A stretch of DNA of 9,890 nt from assembly GCA_004524595.1 (NCBI GenBank), contig SDOA01000136.1, forward strand, positions 1 through 9,890, read 5' to 3'. This DNA is from Candidatus Thorarchaeota archaeon. Lineage in GTDB: Archaea; Asgardarchaeota; Thorarchaeia; Thorarchaeales; Thorarchaeaceae. Shown one piece after another: positions 6,886-9,890 of this stretch. Below the pieces are notes generated by a model, which saw nothing but the letters and a program-made list of their open reading frames with translations, was not told the origin of the DNA and did no database searches. Numbering within the stretch: the stretch's first letter is position 1; each line of letters starts with the position of its first letter. The position numbers and the translations under genes are program-made.

Positions 6886-6890
6886 ATTGA

Positions 6891-7628
6891 ATGGCTTCAA
6901 AGAAATTAGAAGGAATCAAGGCCATTATCTTTGACCTTGGAGACACGTTGTATACCCTACCCTACTCAGTTGAAGAGTATCATATGAAATTCTTAAGGAA
7001 CATCTTTGGGGATGATTTTACAATATCATCTAGAGACCTTAATCAGGCTCACGATGCAGCTGAGATTGCTCTCTCTAAAATAATTGATGATAATGCTACA
7101 GGCCCAGCTTATTCTCTATCAACTGAGGAATGGGTATATTTTGACTGTGTTCTCCTTGAAAATCTAGGAATAAAAGATGATATAGAGAAAGCATCAAAGC
7201 AGTATCAAAAGCTTTGGGACGAATTATTAAAGAGTCAACCTAATGTTCTGCGAGCTGGCGCAAAGGAAGTGCTTGAAGAACTGGCTTCACGTGGATATAA
7301 ATTGGGTGTCGCAACGAATTGGGCTGAAGACCCTCATGATCTTCTTACCTCATCAGGAATTCGCCATCTCTTTCAGAGTTTGCAATGGACACTTGTCAAA
7401 GGATATAGCAAACCTTCACCATATATGTTGATTATGAATGCTCATGAAATGGGTATCAATCCATATAATTGTGCATTCGTTGGAAATAAGATCAATTTAG
7501 ATGTAGAGGCAGCTAGAAGAGCAGGAATGGCACCTATACTGTTAGCTAAATCGGGTGCTTCTACTCCAATAAATGATACTGATTACTTGGTCATTACTGA
7601 CCTGAAGGATTTACTCGAATACCTGTGA
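6891..7628 (+). CDS. HAD-superfamily hydrolase (probable phosphatase)
   Basis: This 245-residue HAD hydrolase has a C1-type helical cap. Motif I is FDLGDTL, with nucleophile D15 but G17 and D18 after it (D-L-G-D form, so the general acid position is shifted or glycine as in several HAD branches). The cap spans about residues 21-118. Motif II is VATNW with T142, motif III is the lysine K174 in SKPSP, and motif IV is VGNKINLD with N199 and D204. Such enzymes usually dephosphorylate small phospho-metabolites, and the substrate cannot be told here. The motif I glycine, in place of the usual acid/base Asp two residues after the nucleophile, could mean weaker phosphatase activity or another reaction. 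The final gene 3' of it converges from the other strand across a hairpin terminator. Confidence 0.88.
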   Translation: MASKKLEGIKAIIFDLGDTLYTLPYSVEEYHMKFLRNIFGDDFTISSRDLNQAHDAAEIALSKIIDDNATGPAYSLSTEEWVYFDCVLLENLGIKDDIEKASKQYQKLWDELLKSQPNVLRAGAKEVLEELASRGYKLGVATNWAEDPHDLLTSSGIRHLFQSLQWTLVKGYSKPSPYMLIMNAHEMGINPYNCAFVGNKINLDVEAARRAGMAPILLAKSGASTPINDTDYLVITDLKDLLEYL

Positions 7629-7707
7629 TTATAGTAATCTAAATTTCAAGTTCACTGATAAGAAAGATTTTGTGCTTGATTTGGAAGAGTTTGGAAAAAA
7701 ATAGAAG

Positions 7708-7728
7708 CTCAGCCCTTATTGGGCTGAG
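7708..7728. terminator. Hairpin terminator between convergent genes
   Basis: CTCAGCCC-TTATT-GGGCTGAG forms a perfect 8-bp stem with a 5-nt loop. Read on the minus strand, it starts 8 bp after the surface-protein stop and is followed 6 nt later by a T7 run (complement of 7695-7701). On the plus strand a T6 run (7743-7748) follows 14 nt later. It can therefore serve both the HAD gene and the surface-protein gene, the minus strand better. Confidence 0.65.
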
Positions 7729-7736
7729 AATTCATT

Positions 7737-9890
7737 CTAGCGTTTTTTATAGACAAAGAAATAGAGAATAAACAATACTCCGATAACAACAAGCACAACT
7801 GCAATTGCTATTGTACCCAGTAAATAACCATCACCAGGTTGAATAGTTGTAGTTGTTGTGGTTGTTGTAGTTGTTGTCGTGATGCTTGCAGGACCAACAG
7901 TGAAGATGAAGTATTCCGACCCATTCATTGCTGTGCTAGAATAACCAAATGAGTCAATTGCAGAAACGAAGTATTCTATTGTCGAGTTTCCTGGCAAATC
8001 AGCAATTGTTGTTTGGTACACATCATCTGATACATAGTTCATGTCTATATCATTCCATGTTCCACCGTTTATTCTATAGCTGATCCATGCATTGTCAAGT
8101 GTTGCGTCAATCACAGTTGCAGAGATTACAACAGAACCTCCTGCTGATGGTTCAGATGGTGAATGTTCTACATTCGTAATAGACGGTTCGACATCGTAAT
8201 AGAGGTAGACATCATCAAAGAAAACAGTCAGCTTGCTATCAGTACTGGCCTCAGCTGTGAGACTGATGTATCTTAGAACAGACCCGATGCTCCCATAAAG
8301 GTCTTCATAGTCATGTATTATATCTAATTGAAAATTCAACCATTCTCCAGTGACAATATTCTCTTGAAGGAGAATGAAACTTCCGCCTTCTTCTCCCATT
8401 TGTGATTCAAAGTCACTTGTAGAATTCACAACCACATATGCAAATGAAAACTCATCGAATTCTATTTCAAAGAATACGTAGTCTTGTGAGGACTGATTGA
8501 ACGACTCAATATAGACATTGAAGTCAAGAATAAGTTCAGTACTCTCATCTACAGGGATTTTGATTGATTGATAGTCATCATAGCTGTTTCCGTCGAAGAG
8601 TGTCAGATTTGCTGCTTTATTTCCATTGCATGCAAAATCAGTTACCGTCAGTTTATCAGAAGCTGATGGTACATCCCAGCCTTGGATTCGAGTTCCAATA
8701 TCATTCTGATGCTCATAGTCCATATCATTAAGAATTGAAGTTACAAATTCAACATCATCAATTAGGACTGAAAGCCTACTGTTATCTTCCATACTTCTCA
8801 CTTGGAATTCAATCTCGTCAATCCAGAGGTTTTCAGTCGTGTGCTCGGTGTTGAAATCTTCCCAGATATTTCGGTCAAAGAAATTCCACGTGTCTGTCAC
8901 ATTGAAATCAGTCACTGCAAATTTCAAATCTTCGCCACTGATCAACATAGGCAGTTGGCCTGAACCTCCTACGCAGAGATAGTAATAGATACCAAATTCG
9001 TGAGTTGTATTAGCTGCTACTACAAGAATACGTGCATAGCTAAAAGTTGTGGGATTCTGCCACTCATTGATTCGCCACCAGAAAGATAGCTGTCCTTGAT
9101 TCGATTCTGTAAGTAATTTTCGAGGCTCCACACTTGCATAAGCATTAGCGTCAGCAAGATTTGTCATTACAGTCATATTCATACTCCATTCCCCTTCATG
9201 GGCAAGTGAAGACTGTGAGATATCTGCAGGGTCTGTTGTAGACTGGTAGTACCATCCACCTCCACCCTCAAAATTGCCATTCTTAACAGAACCTCCAATT
9301 AATATGTTGGTGCTATTAACGAGGTTAACATCATCCATAAAGACACGGGTGTAAGAATTCGTGTAACTGCCAACATACCACTCTATGACTTGAAATTGAG
9401 CAGGGTAGCTAGCAAAAGCATCAATATAATCACTGGTCAGATTTCTGTGTAAATGATTCCATGTTTTAATAGTGCTATCAATGAAGAAATATGCATAGCT
9501 TCCGTTGACTACTCCGGTCTGGTCACACCCAATAAAATAGTACATGTATCTATTACTCATTCTTACTATCATGAGATAATAATCAGAGTCAATCGGATTT
9601 CCGATTTCATCGATATAATAGTCAAAATCAAGTGTTGTATTGAGTGGATTATTCCAATATATCCATGATTGTTGGGTCAGTCTGACCTCTACGACATGAG
9701 AAGGATCTAAGGCTCGACCATGCATTCCAACAGATTTAGTACCCTCAAAGACAGTAGTCGTTTCAGTCCACACTCGCCTTTCGACTGACCTTTGCGTATA
9801 GAGTTCTTTAGGATTATATGGATTGTACCAATCTTCTAATCCTCTGTTAGGGAAGACATTATCTTCCCAAGTAACTCTTCCCAAATCAGT
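7737..9890 (-). CDS. Large membrane-anchored surface protein with three CBM-like modules, N-terminus outside window
   Basis: The frame is open to the right edge. The TTG at 9884 is unlikely to be the true start, so the signal peptide lies beyond the window. Numbering from 9884, three beta-sandwich modules are seen at about 1-189, 196-381 and 382-565. Each opens with an aromatic/Trp-containing segment (module 2 has the NGNFE...W form) and closes on an I/F-DDV strand (D184-D185-V186, D376-D377-V378, D557-D558-V559), the pattern of CBM4/9-type jelly-roll domains. An Ig/Fn3-like domain follows at about 566-664, then 12 threonines (669-680), one transmembrane helix (about 687-711) and the tail KKR. 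About 12 N-glycosylation sequons are present, all before the linker. Topology: outside, glycosylated, anchored by the C-terminus. It probably binds glycans or surfaces, but no catalytic domain is visible in this part. It is a single gene, convergent with the HAD gene. Confidence 0.85.
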   Translation of the reverse strand, partial: TDLGRVTWEDNVFPNRGLEDWYNPYNPKELYTQRSVERRVWTETTTVFEGTKSVGMHGRALDPSHVVEVRLTQQSWIYWNNPLNTTLDFDYYIDEIGNPIDSDYYLMIVRMSNRYMYYFIGCDQTGVVNGSYAYFFIDSTIKTWNHLHRNLTSDYIDAFASYPAQFQVIEWYVGSYTNSYTRVFMDDVNLVNSTNILIGGSVKNGNFEGGGGWYYQSTTDPADISQSSLAHEGEWSMNMTVMTNLADANAYASVEPRKLLTESNQGQLSFWWRINEWQNPTTFSYARILVVAANTTHEFGIYYYLCVGGSGQLPMLISGEDLKFAVTDFNVTDTWNFFDRNIWEDFNTEHTTENLWIDEIEFQVRSMEDNSRLSVLIDDVEFVTSILNDMDYEHQNDIGTRIQGWDVPSASDKLTVTDFACNGNKAANLTLFDGNSYDDYQSIKIPVDESTELILDFNVYIESFNQSSQDYVFFEIEFDEFSFAYVVVNSTSDFESQMGEEGGSFILLQENIVTGEWLNFQLDIIHDYEDLYGSIGSVLRYISLTAEASTDSKLTVFFDDVYLYYDVEPSITNVEHSPSEPSAGGSVVISATVIDATLDNAWISYRINGGTWNDIDMNYVSDDVYQTTIADLPGNSTIEYFVSAIDSFGYSSTAMNGSEYFIFTVGPASITTTTTTTTTTTTIQPGDGYLLGTIAIAVVLVVIGVLFILYFFVYKKR
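7845..7880 (-). repeat. Threonine-codon repeat (12 ACN codons)
   Basis: Twelve consecutive threonine codons, mainly ACA and ACT with single ACC and ACG, form the O-glycosylation-prone stalk between the extracellular domains and the membrane helix. Codon mixing suggests selection on the protein rather than recent slippage, although the tract could still vary in length between strains. Confidence 0.85.

Noticed and set aside
7845..7880. CRISPR-like or microsatellite array
   Set aside because: It is a coding run of threonine codons with mixed third bases in a surface-protein stalk, without spacers.

Overview
The window most likely comes from an archaeon, and the style of the genes suggests the Asgard group (Thorarchaeia-like), though the lineage is a judgement from gene style and not proven. 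The reasons are: Shine-Dalgarno sites of the GGTGA/GGAG type, used together with genes that appear leaderless with a TATA-like box about 26-28 bp upstream; frequent GTG and TTG starts; small zinc-ribbon proteins; and a very large, sequon-rich surface protein that ends in a pure threonine linker, one membrane helix and a short Lys/Arg tail. The DNA is AT-rich (roughly 40% GC by eye). No rRNA, tRNA, CRISPR array or mobile element is visible.

Layout. Positions 1-3593 (+) hold the end of an unrecognised helical protein and then a tight three-gene unit: an M20 metallo-amidohydrolase (707-1999), a polysaccharide-deacetylase-fold (CE4) hydrolase of the HpPgdA/imidase/PuuE type (2003-2830), and a classical SDR dehydrogenase (2835-3593). 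Gaps of 3 and 4 bp, and an SD site embedded in the end of the CE4 gene, mark these three as one transcript. After a 237-bp gap come a bacterial-type ATP-dependent 6-phosphofructokinase (3831-4796, probably leaderless), a DinB-fold metal protein (4884-5351) and a small double zinc-ribbon protein (5436-5780, own promoter). On the minus strand is a tandem GNAT acetyltransferase (5877-6803), divergent from a HAD-family hydrolase (6891-7628). The HAD gene converges on a large surface protein (7737 to the right edge, minus strand, N-terminus outside the window), with a hairpin and T-tracts between them.

How they fit together. The 707-3593 operon reads as a small-molecule catabolic unit: two successive C-N bond hydrolases and an NAD-linked oxidoreductase. 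Cyclic imide/ureide-type or N-acyl compounds are plausible substrates, but this is inference. PFK would supply the committed step of glycolysis. The other genes look like unlinked housekeeping or accessory genes. The most unusual item is the small zinc-ribbon protein, whose linker strongly resembles a motif I know from contractile-tail baseplate proteins.
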